64,000 nt of DNA. Origin: CAZWCE01 sp964632505 (lineage in GTDB: Bacteria > Planctomycetota > Planctomycetia > Pirellulales > Thermoguttaceae). Within the stretch, counting starts at the first letter, position 1; the number at the start of each line of letters is the position of its first letter. Made by a program: the position numbers and the translations under genes. The stretch spans positions 62,001-126,000 of the forward strand of contig CAZWCE010000013.1 in NCBI GenBank assembly GCA_964632505.1, in the 5' to 3' direction. Below the pieces are notes generated by a model. The model saw only the letters and a program-made list of their open reading frames with translations. It was not told where the DNA came from and ran no database searches. Positions 1 through 7,900 of this stretch are shown here, one piece after another.

Positions 1-2
1 AT

Positions 3-707
3 GATTGCACCAGACGGAAGTTCATGAAAGCCGCGGGAACGGGGGTGGCCGCGACGGCGGCGCTGGTTTCGGGAGTCCAGTCCGCACCGGCCGATTCGCC
101 CGAAGGAAAAAAGAAGATCATCGGGATTGCCACCAGTTTGCGAAAGGGAAAGACGACCGCCCAATCGGTCGAGCTGATTTTGGATTCCGCTTGCGCTGCT
201 GCGCCGACTAGGTTCGAATCGGAACTGATCGACTTGGCCGAGATGGCGATTCCGGCGGGACCGGCTGCCGGAATTCCACTGGCCGAGGGAGAAAAGGACG
301 ACTTCCCGGCGATCGCCGATCAATTGCTCCGCCCGGAGGTCGCGGCCATCGTCATTGGTTCTCCGGTCTATTTCGCCAATATGAGTTCGCTCTGCAAGGC
401 GTTTCTGGAACGGTGTATCGTCTTCCGCAAACAGGGGTTTGCCTTGAAAAACAAGGTCGCGGGCGTTGTCTCCGTCGGCGGAGCGCGCAACGGAGGACAA
501 ATCTTGACGATTCGGTCGATCCAGTCCGTGTTGATGACGCATCAAATGCTCATGGCGGGGGACGCTCCCCCGACGGCTCATTTCGGAGCGACGCTCTGGA
601 ACCAGGACGATGATATCACGCAGGATGAATTCGGAATAAAAACCGCCGAGAATCTCGGAACTCGAATTTCCGAACTGGCCTTGCTCGGAGGCGATCACAA
701 CGACTAA
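3..707 (+). CDS. Tat-exported flavodoxin-like / NADPH-dependent FMN reductase family protein (5' end cut by window)
   Basis: This is a flavodoxin-fold oxidoreductase of the NADPH-dependent FMN reductase type. Numbered from the ATG at base 24, a P-loop-like flavin phosphate segment (IIGIATSLRKGKTTA) lies near residues 32-46 and the second flavin loop (GSPVYFANMSS) near 112-122. That ATG is probably not the start. The same frame is open back to the window edge and reads TRRKFMKAAG just before and across it, which is a textbook twin-arginine motif, followed by a hydrophobic Ala-rich stretch. The true start therefore lies left of base 1 and the protein is probably folded with FMN before Tat export. 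Substrate and redox partner are unknown. Fold confidence is high; specific function is low. Confidence 0.8.
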   Translation, partial: DCTRRKFMKAAGTGVAATAALVSGVQSAPADSPEGKKKIIGIATSLRKGKTTAQSVELILDSACAAAPTRFESELIDLAEMAIPAGPAAGIPLAEGEKDDFPAIADQLLRPEVAAIVIGSPVYFANMSSLCKAFLERCIVFRKQGFALKNKVAGVVSVGGARNGGQILTIRSIQSVLMTHQMLMAGDAPPTAHFGATLWNQDDDITQDEFGIKTAENLGTRISELALLGGDHND

Positions 708-818
708 AGACGTCTGAAGACAACGGTGGTTGAGGGAATTCCCGGCGAATCGGGGGAATCATGTATGGTGGATAGGTTCCCCATCGACGCTTACCAACAT
801 TGAATGGAGTGACACGCA

Positions 819-2705
819 ATGAAAGGTTTACTTAATACAGATTTCCGTCGGCGAAGGAGCTTATCGATCCGGAGCCTTTTGTGTTTTTTCGTACTCTCGT
901 GTGCCGTCTTCGGCGGACGCTTGATGGCCCAGGAGGTTGCGGAGGGACCCGAGCCGATCAAGATTGAACGCAAAGGAGGGAAACCGACGATTCCGGAGGT
1001 TCCCCGCGATGAAGTGATCTGCTTCGCGCTGTACACCGTGGAGGAGGGTATCCTGAAGCTCAGCGCTCAGCTCTATCCGCTGAAGGACGGGGAAAGTCGC
1101 GAAGTTTCCCTACGGATCCAAGAGAATGGCCAATGGAAGACCATCGACCAAGCCAAAGTGGATGAGGTGGGGTGGATGACGACTTTCCGAGTGGAGGACT
1201 GGGATGCAGCCCGGAGTGTGCCGTATCGATTGACGCATCCCGGCGGGGCGTCTTTCGAGGGGCTCATCCGGAGAGATCCGGTCGACCAGGAAGAGATCGT
1301 CGTCGCGGCGTTCACCGGCAATTCAAACTCCGACCGATCGATGCGCCCGGACATCGTCAAGAATATCAAAACGCTCGATCCTGATCTTTTGTTTTTTTCC
1401 GGCGACCAGAGTTACGATCACCGTAACCATTTGGCCGCATGGCTTCTGTTTGGTCGTCAGTTTGGGGAAATCATCAAGGATCGTCCGACGATTACCATTC
1501 CCGACGACCACGATGTCGGGCAGGGAAATCTCTGGGGAGAAGGCGGAAAGGTCTCGAAGTTGGGAGGTGGCGCCGACGGAGGCTACATCATGCCGCCCGA
1601 CTACGTGAACATGGTGCAACGGGCGCAGACGGCGCATCTGCCGGACCCGTACGATCCGCGGCCCATCAAACAGGGGATCACCGTTTATTACACTTCGCTG
1701 AATGTAGGCGGGGTGGATTTCGCCATCATCGAGGACCGCAAATTCAAGACCGGCCCGGCGGGCTTGATTCCGCAGCAAGGGCCGCGACCGGACCATATCA
1801 ACGATCCTACGTACGATCGCGAGTCGGTCGACGTTCCGGAAGCGCGACTCTTGGGAGAGCGGCAACTCTATTTCCTGCATGAGTGGGGAAAAGATTGGAA
1901 GAACACTCAGATGAAGGCGGTGCTGTCCCAGACGATCTTCGCCGGGGGAGCCCATATTCATGGGGGGCACAAAGGACGTCTTTTGGCCGATCTCGACTCG
2001 AACGGTTGGCCGCAGTCGGGCCGGAATCGGGCCCTCGAAGAGATTCGCCGTTGCTTCGCGATGCATATCGCCGGCGACCAACACTTGGCAACCGTCATTC
2101 ATCACGGCGTGAACAGTTGGGAAGACGCCATCTACTCCTTCTGTGTGCCCTCCATCGTCAACTACTACGGACGTTGGTGGTGGCCGCTGGAGGACCCGAT
2201 GAAGCATGATCCGGAGAATCCGCTGCCGTTCACCGGGCGATTCTACGACGGCTTGGGAAACAAACTGACCATGCATGCCTATGCCAATCCTACCACCGAG
2301 AACCACAATGCCGCCGGATTCGGCCTGGTGCGGTTCCATAAACCGAGCCGCAAAATCAAAATCGAATGCTGGCCCCGACATGTCGATGTGACGGATCCGG
2401 AGGAGAAGCAATTCTCCGGCTGGCCGGTTGTGATCGAGCAGCAGGAGAACTATGCCCGCGAGCCGCTGGCATTTCTTCCAAAACTAATCGTTCGCGGGAT
2501 GAAGGATCCGGTCGTGCAGGTCTACGATGAGTATCTCCGAGAGGTGGTCTACACGATTCGAATTCGCGGGAACGAGTGGCGTCCGAAAGTCTTCAAGGAA
2601 GGAACCTATTCGATCCGCGTTGGCGAAGGCGATGATATCCACCTTATCAAGGGAGTGGACTCGGTGCCGGAAGAGGACGATGCGAAGGTGGTCGTCGAAT
2701 TCTAA
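819..2705 (+). CDS. Secreted PhoD-like metallophosphatase (alkaline phosphatase D family)
   Basis: A 628-residue exported calcineurin-like phosphoesterase of the PhoD group, likely hydrolysing phosphoesters outside the cytoplasm. Residues 1-37 form a signal peptide (Arg-rich n-region, hydrophobic LLCFFVLSCAVFGG, cleavage after LMA). A fibronectin-like N-terminal part is followed by the metal-binding motifs SGDQSYD (about 194-200) and DDHDVGQGN (229-237), with a later His-rich AGDQH segment. GGAG about 9 nt upstream supports the start. It is monocistronic and ends in a strong hairpin terminator shared with the convergent minus-strand pair. Specificity (phosphodiester or phosphomonoester) cannot be read from the sequence. 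Confidence 0.85.
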   Translation: MKGLLNTDFRRRRSLSIRSLLCFFVLSCAVFGGRLMAQEVAEGPEPIKIERKGGKPTIPEVPRDEVICFALYTVEEGILKLSAQLYPLKDGESREVSLRIQENGQWKTIDQAKVDEVGWMTTFRVEDWDAARSVPYRLTHPGGASFEGLIRRDPVDQEEIVVAAFTGNSNSDRSMRPDIVKNIKTLDPDLLFFSGDQSYDHRNHLAAWLLFGRQFGEIIKDRPTITIPDDHDVGQGNLWGEGGKVSKLGGGADGGYIMPPDYVNMVQRAQTAHLPDPYDPRPIKQGITVYYTSLNVGGVDFAIIEDRKFKTGPAGLIPQQGPRPDHINDPTYDRESVDVPEARLLGERQLYFLHEWGKDWKNTQMKAVLSQTIFAGGAHIHGGHKGRLLADLDSNGWPQSGRNRALEEIRRCFAMHIAGDQHLATVIHHGVNSWEDAIYSFCVPSIVNYYGRWWWPLEDPMKHDPENPLPFTGRFYDGLGNKLTMHAYANPTTENHNAAGFGLVRFHKPSRKIKIECWPRHVDVTDPEEKQFSGWPVVIEQQENYAREPLAFLPKLIVRGMKDPVVQVYDEYLREVVYTIRIRGNEWRPKVFKEGTYSIRVGEGDDIHLIKGVDSVPEEDDAKVVVEF

Positions 2706-2736
2706 AAAAAGCATTTTGTGAAGGGTCCCACGACCG

Positions 2737-2777
2737 AGGACCCTGTGTTCGTCACCGAATACAGGGTCCTTTTTTTG
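2737..2777 (+). terminator. Intrinsic terminator between convergent genes
   Basis: A perfect 10-bp stem, AGGACCCTGT (2737-2746) with ACAGGGTCCT (2761-2770), has an inner TTCG/CGAA pairing in its loop and is followed at once by a T-run. It lies 31 nt after the phosphatase stop and before the stop of the minus-strand nucleotidyltransferase, so it ends plus-strand transcription. Confidence 0.9.
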
Positions 2778-2803
2778 ATCCATGTGCATCCGTGGTTGCC
2801 CGG

Positions 2804-4042
2804 TTAGAGCACCGGAAGACTGCTGGAAATCGTCCGCTCCTGCCGAGTTTGTTCGAAGGCGGCTCGGAGGATGGCGATATCGTCCTCGGTCTGTTCGATG
2901 TTTCGCCGGCGGAACATGCGCTGTTGCATGGCGATGGCGGCATCGATCGAGCACTCCGTGATTTGGCCGAACGATTTGGCGTAATTGGTGAAGCTGGCGA
3001 CGTTTTGCCCGATATAGCCGTAGAGCAGGCTGTTCGTGCCGATGATTTTGCCCGTAAAGATGCTCGTGTTGATCGCCGATTTGGAGTAGTCGCCGATGAC
3101 GCAGCCGAAGAATTGCAGCCCGGTGTCGACCCGTCGGTCGTTCAGTTCTACTCGAATCTTTCCATAGGAGTTTTTCAGATCGCTGTTGCTGGTGCCGGCT
3201 CCGAGATTGACCCACGATCCGACGTACGCGTGTCCCAGGAATCCGTGATGCTGTTTGTTTGTATATGATTCGATCACGCTTGCTTCGACTTCCCCGCCGA
3301 TCTTGCAGGTCCGCCCGATCGACGTGAACTCCTTGATGCTCGACTGTTCGGTGATGCGGGAATGGGGAGCGATGTAGACCGGACCCTGGAGATAATTGAA
3401 ATCCGTGATCTTCACATCGTCGTCGAGCACGATCGGTCCCTCTTCCGTATGAAAAACGACGTACTGGCCGATCGTGACGTCCTTGCCCACAAAAACACCG
3501 TCCTGTATTTCCCGATAATTCCCCTGGGCGATTCGGGCCGATAGGTTATCGGGAAATGTTTCATAAAGCATCGGTACGATATGGAAGGGATAATCGATCG
3601 TGGCAAATTTCGATTCGCGCAGAGGGAGTCCTAGTCCCAGCAGCCAGGAGGAGATGTCGTTCGTCCCCAGTTCCGGAACATCGATATCCGGATGAACCAC
3701 CGCGACGGCGATCCTCTGGTCCGAAGTCATCATCATGTTCTCGCCTTTTTCGAGCAATTCCTGCAGGGGAGATACGTACTGGACATCCGGCCAAAGCGAG
3801 GCGTTCACCAGCAACGTAGGCGCATCGGGGAGCATCGGGGCTTTTGCGTACTTCTTATCGACCAGTGAAGCAAGGTAATCGCGCGCGACGTAACGTGTCG
3901 GCAGGTCGAAATGCTCCTGAATGATTTCGTCCAACCGGTATCCCGCGGCTCCCGTGACCGAAAAGGCAGGGCGAGTGAGGGTGATCGGCCGAGCTTGGTC
4001 GACGTGGTGATCTTCAAAAACGACAATATTTCCTCGTGTCAT
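2804..4042 (-). CDS. Alternative GlmU: putative GlcN-1-P acetyltransferase / UDP-GlcNAc pyrophosphorylase
   Basis: A 412-residue two-domain sugar-nucleotide enzyme. The N-terminal part (NIVVFEDHHVDQARPITLTRP and following) matches the GlmU-like NTP_transf_4 domain and lacks the classical LAAGxGTRM signature. The C-terminal half is a left-handed beta-helix of hexapeptide repeats (for example GKDVTIGQYV, GAGTSNSDLKNSYG), as in acyltransferases. This architecture is the family named as the alternative bacterial GlmU that makes UDP-GlcNAc. The gene starts 38 nt after the glmS stop on the same strand, so the two probably form one operon feeding UDP-GlcNAc synthesis. That context is the strongest support for function. 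Confidence 0.85.
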   Translation of the reverse strand: MTRGNIVVFEDHHVDQARPITLTRPAFSVTGAAGYRLDEIIQEHFDLPTRYVARDYLASLVDKKYAKAPMLPDAPTLLVNASLWPDVQYVSPLQELLEKGENMMMTSDQRIAVAVVHPDIDVPELGTNDISSWLLGLGLPLRESKFATIDYPFHIVPMLYETFPDNLSARIAQGNYREIQDGVFVGKDVTIGQYVVFHTEEGPIVLDDDVKITDFNYLQGPVYIAPHSRITEQSSIKEFTSIGRTCKIGGEVEASVIESYTNKQHHGFLGHAYVGSWVNLGAGTSNSDLKNSYGKIRVELNDRRVDTGLQFFGCVIGDYSKSAINTSIFTGKIIGTNSLLYGYIGQNVASFTNYAKSFGQITECSIDAAIAMQQRMFRRRNIEQTEDDIAILRAAFEQTRQERTISSSLPVL

Positions 4043-4080
4043 GGTTCCATTCCTGGTCTGGGGAGAAGGGATGATCCGGT

Positions 4081-5910
4081 CTATTCAACCGTGACGCTCT
4101 TGGCGAGGTTTCTCGGGTGGTCGACGTCGCAACCTCGGAGCACGGCGATGTGATAGGCGAGCAATTGAAGCGGAATCGCCGCGAGGATCGGCATCAGGGG
4201 ATCCAAAGTCGTTGGGATATATACGGTGTGTTCGGCCAAACGGGAAATCGAGGTATTGCCTTCTCGAGCCAGGGCGATGATCTTCCCCCCCCGAGCTCTG
4301 ATCTCTTCGACGTTGGAGACCATTTTTTCCAGGATCGATTCCTGGGTGGCCAACACCACCGTGGGCATGTCCTGGTCGATCAATGCGATCGGCCCGTGCT
4401 TCAGTTCCGCGGCCGGAATCCCTTCGGCGTGGATGTAGGAGATTTCCTTCAGCTTCAAGGCTCCTTCAAGGGCCAAAGGATATTCGAACAGGCGACCTAT
4501 ATACAAAAAGTTCTCTGCATTCTTGTACATTCCTGCAAGTTGTCTGACTTGCTCATTGCACTGGAGGAGATCCTCCGCTTGTCGGGGAAGGTTCTCCATG
4601 GCGTCGAGAAAACGAATCGCATCGTGAAGCGGCATGCCGCGCATCCGTCCGAGGTGGACCGCCAAGAGCGAGAGGACAACCAGTTGACTGGTGAACGCCT
4701 TGGTCGATGCGACGCCGATTTCCGGGCCGGCGTGTAAATAAACCCCCTGGCCGCATTCTCGGGCGATCGTCGAGCCGACGACATTGCAGATCCCCATGGT
4801 CACGGCACCTTGCAACTGGGCCTCCCGAATACCGGCGAGCGTGTCGGCCGTTTCTCCCGACTGGCTGATCGCCACCACGAGCGTCTCCGGTTCCAATACC
4901 GGATCGGCGTACCGGAACTCCGCGGCATAGTGGACCTCCGTGGGAATGCGCGCAAAATGCTCGATCAGGTATTTTCCGACCAGTCCGGCGTGCCAAGACG
5001 TTCCGCAAGCAAGAATGCGGCATCGCTTGATGTCGCGAAGGAGTTGGTTGTCGACGCCGCCGAGCTTGGCCGTCCCTTCGCTTCGCACGATGCGCCCGCG
5101 GAATGCGTTGTGGATCGTCTCCGGCTGCTCGTGGATCTCCTTGAGCATGAAATGCTCGTAGCCGCCGCGTTCGATCGCGGGGAGATCGAACGTGATTTGC
5201 TGCACGGTCTTGTTGATCGGTGTGGCGTGGATGTCGTGCGTTTGGTAATTGTCGGCGCTCAAAATGGCCGCGTCGCCGTCGTCCAGGTAGATCACTCGAT
5301 TCGTGTAGGATACGATCGCCGCCGGGTCGCTGGCCACCATCATCTCATGATCGCCCACGCCCACCACCATCGGGCTTCCCTTCCGGGCAACCATAAGCTG
5401 ATCGGGGGTGTCGCTGTCGATCGCCACCACACCGTAGGCACCTTCGAGGAGCTTCAGCGTGCTCAAGAATGCTTCCTGGAAGGACATCCCGCTGTCGAGA
5501 AACTCGCTGATCCAATGAACAATCACCTCGCTGTCGGTTTCCGAGGAAATGTGATGCCCCTTTTCGATGAGTTGTTCCTTCAACGCGACGTAATTCTCTA
5601 TGATGCCATTATGAACAATGGCCAGCCTGCCGTCTCGGGCAATGTGGGGATGGGCATTCTCCAGGTTGGGGGAACCGTGGGTCGCCCAACGGGTATGCGA
5701 GATCCCGCCCCAAAACGGCCCTTTTTGTACGGGAATATCTTCTTCCATGGCGTTGGAAATCCGTCCGACATCTTTATGAACAGCCAGAGGTCCGCTACCC
5801 GCCATTCCGATTCCCCAAGAATCATACCCGCGATATTCCAAACGACGAAGACTCTCGATAAACAATTGCGGGGACGTATGACTTCCGACGTAGCCGAAAA
5901 TACCACACAT
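4081..5910 (-). CDS. glmS: Glutamine-fructose-6-phosphate aminotransferase (isomerizing)
   Basis: GlmS converts fructose-6-phosphate and glutamine to glucosamine-6-phosphate in the cytoplasm, the first step of UDP-GlcNAc synthesis. The 609-residue protein has the usual family length. It begins MCGIFGYVG, so Cys2 becomes the N-terminal nucleophile of the glutaminase domain, and carries HTRWATHG (72-79). Two SIS domains follow (ACGTSWHAG; SQSGETADTLA) and it ends in the conserved NLAKSVTVE. An AAGGAGAG ribosome site precedes the ATG. It is first in a two-gene operon with the alternative glmU. I found no glmS ribozyme core upstream. Confidence 0.97.
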   Translation of the reverse strand: MCGIFGYVGSHTSPQLFIESLRRLEYRGYDSWGIGMAGSGPLAVHKDVGRISNAMEEDIPVQKGPFWGGISHTRWATHGSPNLENAHPHIARDGRLAIVHNGIIENYVALKEQLIEKGHHISSETDSEVIVHWISEFLDSGMSFQEAFLSTLKLLEGAYGVVAIDSDTPDQLMVARKGSPMVVGVGDHEMMVASDPAAIVSYTNRVIYLDDGDAAILSADNYQTHDIHATPINKTVQQITFDLPAIERGGYEHFMLKEIHEQPETIHNAFRGRIVRSEGTAKLGGVDNQLLRDIKRCRILACGTSWHAGLVGKYLIEHFARIPTEVHYAAEFRYADPVLEPETLVVAISQSGETADTLAGIREAQLQGAVTMGICNVVGSTIARECGQGVYLHAGPEIGVASTKAFTSQLVVLSLLAVHLGRMRGMPLHDAIRFLDAMENLPRQAEDLLQCNEQVRQLAGMYKNAENFLYIGRLFEYPLALEGALKLKEISYIHAEGIPAAELKHGPIALIDQDMPTVVLATQESILEKMVSNVEEIRARGGKIIALAREGNTSISRLAEHTVYIPTTLDPLMPILAAIPLQLLAYHIAVLRGCDVDHPRNLAKSVTVE

Positions 5911-5999
5911 GATGGTCTCTCCTTAGAAAGGGATAACAGCCCTTGAAAATGAGGGCTTGGGCGGCAGGTCGATCGTTCTGTTCCAATAAACGACGCTTC

Positions 6000-6015
6000 C
6001 CTAGATGCTTCTAGG
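6000..6015. promoter_or_regulatory. Short inverted repeat at the predicted glmS transcription start (operator candidate)
   Basis: CCTAGA-TGCT-TCTAGG is a perfect 6-bp dyad abutting the predicted -10 box, spanning the likely +1. The position suits a repressor site or a 5'-end hairpin. There is no direct evidence for a binding protein. Confidence 0.3.
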
Positions 6016-6043
6016 ATAAAATAGGATTTTTCGCTTATGACAA
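6016..6043 (-). promoter_or_regulatory. Putative sigma70-type promoter of glmS
   Basis: On the minus strand TTGTCA (6043-6038; 5 of 6 to consensus) and TTTTAT (6021-6016; 4 of 6) are separated by 16 nt. The predicted start of transcription is near 6008, about 100 nt upstream of the glmS ATG. Inference from sequence only. Confidence 0.45.
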
Positions 6044-6358
6044 TGCCATGAAGTTGTAAAAATATAGCACACATTCCCGAAAATGGCAGGCTTCAGAGAA
6101 TACTTTCCCCCTGAAATGGGAGGTGCATTGCAAATAATCCGAAAAAACGACTTCAAGCACAGAACACGCGCGACCGTTAATCTAGATCGTCATGCACCTC
6201 GAGATGCATTCGGCTTCTCGGGAGCGAGTTGGGACGGCGGGAGGCCCCGGAGCCGAGGATCGATACCGCCGAATCCAGCGACCAGTCTCTTCAGGCTTCG
6301 ATCGCGAGTTCGCTTGCGAAAGAAACATCGCTTGACGAGTGGTGACGGCGTGAGATCA

Positions 6359-7372
6359 TCAACGTGCTTTTTCCATCTGCCAGCGGTCCTCTTTTTCGAG
6401 GACCGAGCGGGGACCGTCGCCTTGAAGCCATTCTTTTGCCTCGGGATTGTCGCGGAGATAGGTGTCCCAAAAAGCGGTGGAAAGGGCAAGGACGGCGCGG
6501 TGGTGATTCGGGTTGCGTTCGATCTGATCGCCGTGAAGTGATCTATCGGAGAAGGCGGAGTGTTCGGCGTCTTGGAGGACGAGTTCGTATTTGTCGATCG
6601 TCTCGGGGAGATTGGGATAGACGCCCATCCTCGAGGAGAGATCCGCGCCGCCGATCGGAGCGAAATCGCGTGTTCCGGTCATGAGCATCCAAGGAATGGT
6701 CACCGAGCCGAACGCCGTGGCGGCCCCGCCTCTTCGAGGTGTGCTGGGGCTGAAGGCGATTGCGGCATCGATCCGGTCATCGGTGAATCGTCTTCCGGCC
6801 GATCTTCCAAAACCGGTCGCCTGACCGCTGACGGCCTGGGTCGTGACCGCTCCGAAAGAATGCCCGGACATGCCGAGCTGGTCCAGGTCGAGCCTTTTTG
6901 CGAGCCAATGTCCCTCTTCGGTATTCCACTTTTCGAGCGCATCGATCACCGCGGGGACATCCCGCACGCGGAGTAGGAAGTTCCGCCCGGAGGCCGCTTT
7001 TTCCATGGCTCTCATTCTTCCGGAAAGGGGTTGGTTTTTCCAAACCATGTGGTCGCTGCCGGGATGCTGCAGGAAGACCGCCACGTAGCCCCTGCCGGCC
7101 CAGTGCTTGCCGAGATAGGAACATCCGGCCCGACTGCCGCCGAGTCCGTGACTAAACATGACAACAGGTTGCGGTTCCCCCGTCTCGGGGAGATAGAGGC
7201 GTATCGGGATTTCCCGACTTCGTGCAGGATTTTCGACGCTCATGTCCTTGATGGTCACCTCTCCGTTCTCAGAGAGGGCGAGAGGGTCGTAATCTTCCGC
7301 CGGGGCCTTGATGACGAAAACGGCGAACAGCAGGAACCCAAACGGCAGAAAAAAGCTGAATCGAAGTTTCAT
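6359..7372 (-). CDS. Exported alpha/beta hydrolase (dienelactone hydrolase / PAF-acetylhydrolase-like)
   Basis: A 337-residue esterase-type alpha/beta hydrolase with a signal peptide (MKLRFSFFLPFGFLLFAVFV, cleavage near APA-ED). The oxyanion region SHGLGGS is at 74-80 and the nucleophile elbow GHSFG at 170-174 (Ser172). The large insertion with a GTRDFAPIGG loop and a late His (DAEHSAF) completes a plausible Ser-Asp-His triad. AGGAGAG upstream fixes the start. It stands alone on the minus strand. It resembles the predicted dienelactone hydrolases common in Planctomycetes; the substrate is unknown, though plant- or algae-derived esters would fit the neighbourhood. Confidence 0.8.
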   Translation of the reverse strand: MKLRFSFFLPFGFLLFAVFVIKAPAEDYDPLALSENGEVTIKDMSVENPARSREIPIRLYLPETGEPQPVVMFSHGLGGSRAGCSYLGKHWAGRGYVAVFLQHPGSDHMVWKNQPLSGRMRAMEKAASGRNFLLRVRDVPAVIDALEKWNTEEGHWLAKRLDLDQLGMSGHSFGAVTTQAVSGQATGFGRSAGRRFTDDRIDAAIAFSPSTPRRGGAATAFGSVTIPWMLMTGTRDFAPIGGADLSSRMGVYPNLPETIDKYELVLQDAEHSAFSDRSLHGDQIERNPNHHRAVLALSTAFWDTYLRDNPEAKEWLQGDGPRSVLEKEDRWQMEKAR

Positions 7373-7900
7373 AGGTGGTCTCTCCTGGGAAGTGAATGAT
7401 CAATCGCGGGGCGAATCGCATGCCTTTCGAGGAGGTGGCGGTGCGAGCGAGAACCATCTCTCTATCATGATTCAACATCCAGGGGAAGGAAAGGTTCCGC
7501 GAAGGGGACCGCTCATATTCAATGAATACCTCACTCGTATCCCTCATATCTTTCCCGGGACATAAGAAAGCGGTATAATATTGAGCGTCGAATCGATAGT
7601 GAACCCCTGGCGAACAGCGAGAGTCAGGCCTCACGGGCGTCACTGCATGAACCGAGGGACCACTATTGATGCGAACATGAATAACTCTGATGAATGGGGA
7701 ATCGCGTGATCGGTTTTTCCGAGGAAAGGCTATTTGTAGATGGCATTGAGGCCGAACTTTCCCCACGGCCTGTTTTCCTGCGAATCCAGCAGTACATCCC
7801 CTTTGCAGAATGAATGCGAAACATCACACTGTATTTGAAATGAGGTCCAGCGCATTTTTTTCTGTTTTTTTGAAGTAGACAACCATTTAGGAGGAAACAC
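7373..7900. other. Divergent intergenic region holding a structured RNA candidate
   Basis: A 528-base gap between divergent genes. It contains the first copy of the repeated structured element (7575-7685). The next 215 bases lead to the TIM-barrel gene, which has a very strong ribosome site (AGGAGG, 7890-7895, before the ATG at 7901). No credible ORF was found. Confidence 0.6.
7575..7685 (+). ncRNA. Candidate structured RNA, copy A (three-helix junction, repeated at 62221-62330)
   Basis: This ~110-nt element matches the minus-strand element at 62221-62330 at about 96 of 110 hand-aligned positions with one 1-nt indel. P1 pairs 7588-7601 with 7661-7674 (14 positions: 12 Watson-Crick, one G-U, one mismatch). 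P2 pairs 7606-7610 with 7624-7628 around a 13-nt loop (CGAACAGCGAGAG) identical in both copies. P3 includes CGG 7634-7636 with CCG 7652-7654 and TCA 7640-7642 with TGA 7648-7650. In P1 the pair 7594/7668 is C-G here and A-U in copy B; in P2 a U-A pair here is G-C in B. TATAAT (7574-7579) sits at the 5' edge and could be a promoter -10, but no good -35 is present. It lies 215 nt upstream of the co-oriented isomerase gene. Confidence 0.65.

Larger units (their letters stand above)
5911..6358. other. Intergenic region upstream of glmS
   Basis: About 450 bases without a convincing gene. The left 130 bases hold the probable glmS promoter and an adjoining short inverted repeat (separate entries). 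The rest, up to the stop of the minus-strand alpha/beta hydrolase at 6359, shows overlapping open frames on both strands with no ribosome site or recognisable domain. I see nothing else supportable in it. Confidence 0.5.

Noticed and set aside
1323..2411. 362-codon minus-strand open frame
   Set aside because: Antisense to the PhoD-like gene; no domain.
5911..6080. glmS ribozyme or riboswitch upstream of glmS
   Set aside because: No recognisable glmS ribozyme core; only a promoter and a small dyad are seen.
7686..7692. CTGATGA, the first conserved box of a hammerhead ribozyme
   Set aside because: It is absent after RNA copy B, and no GAAA box or enclosing helices follow at the right distance.
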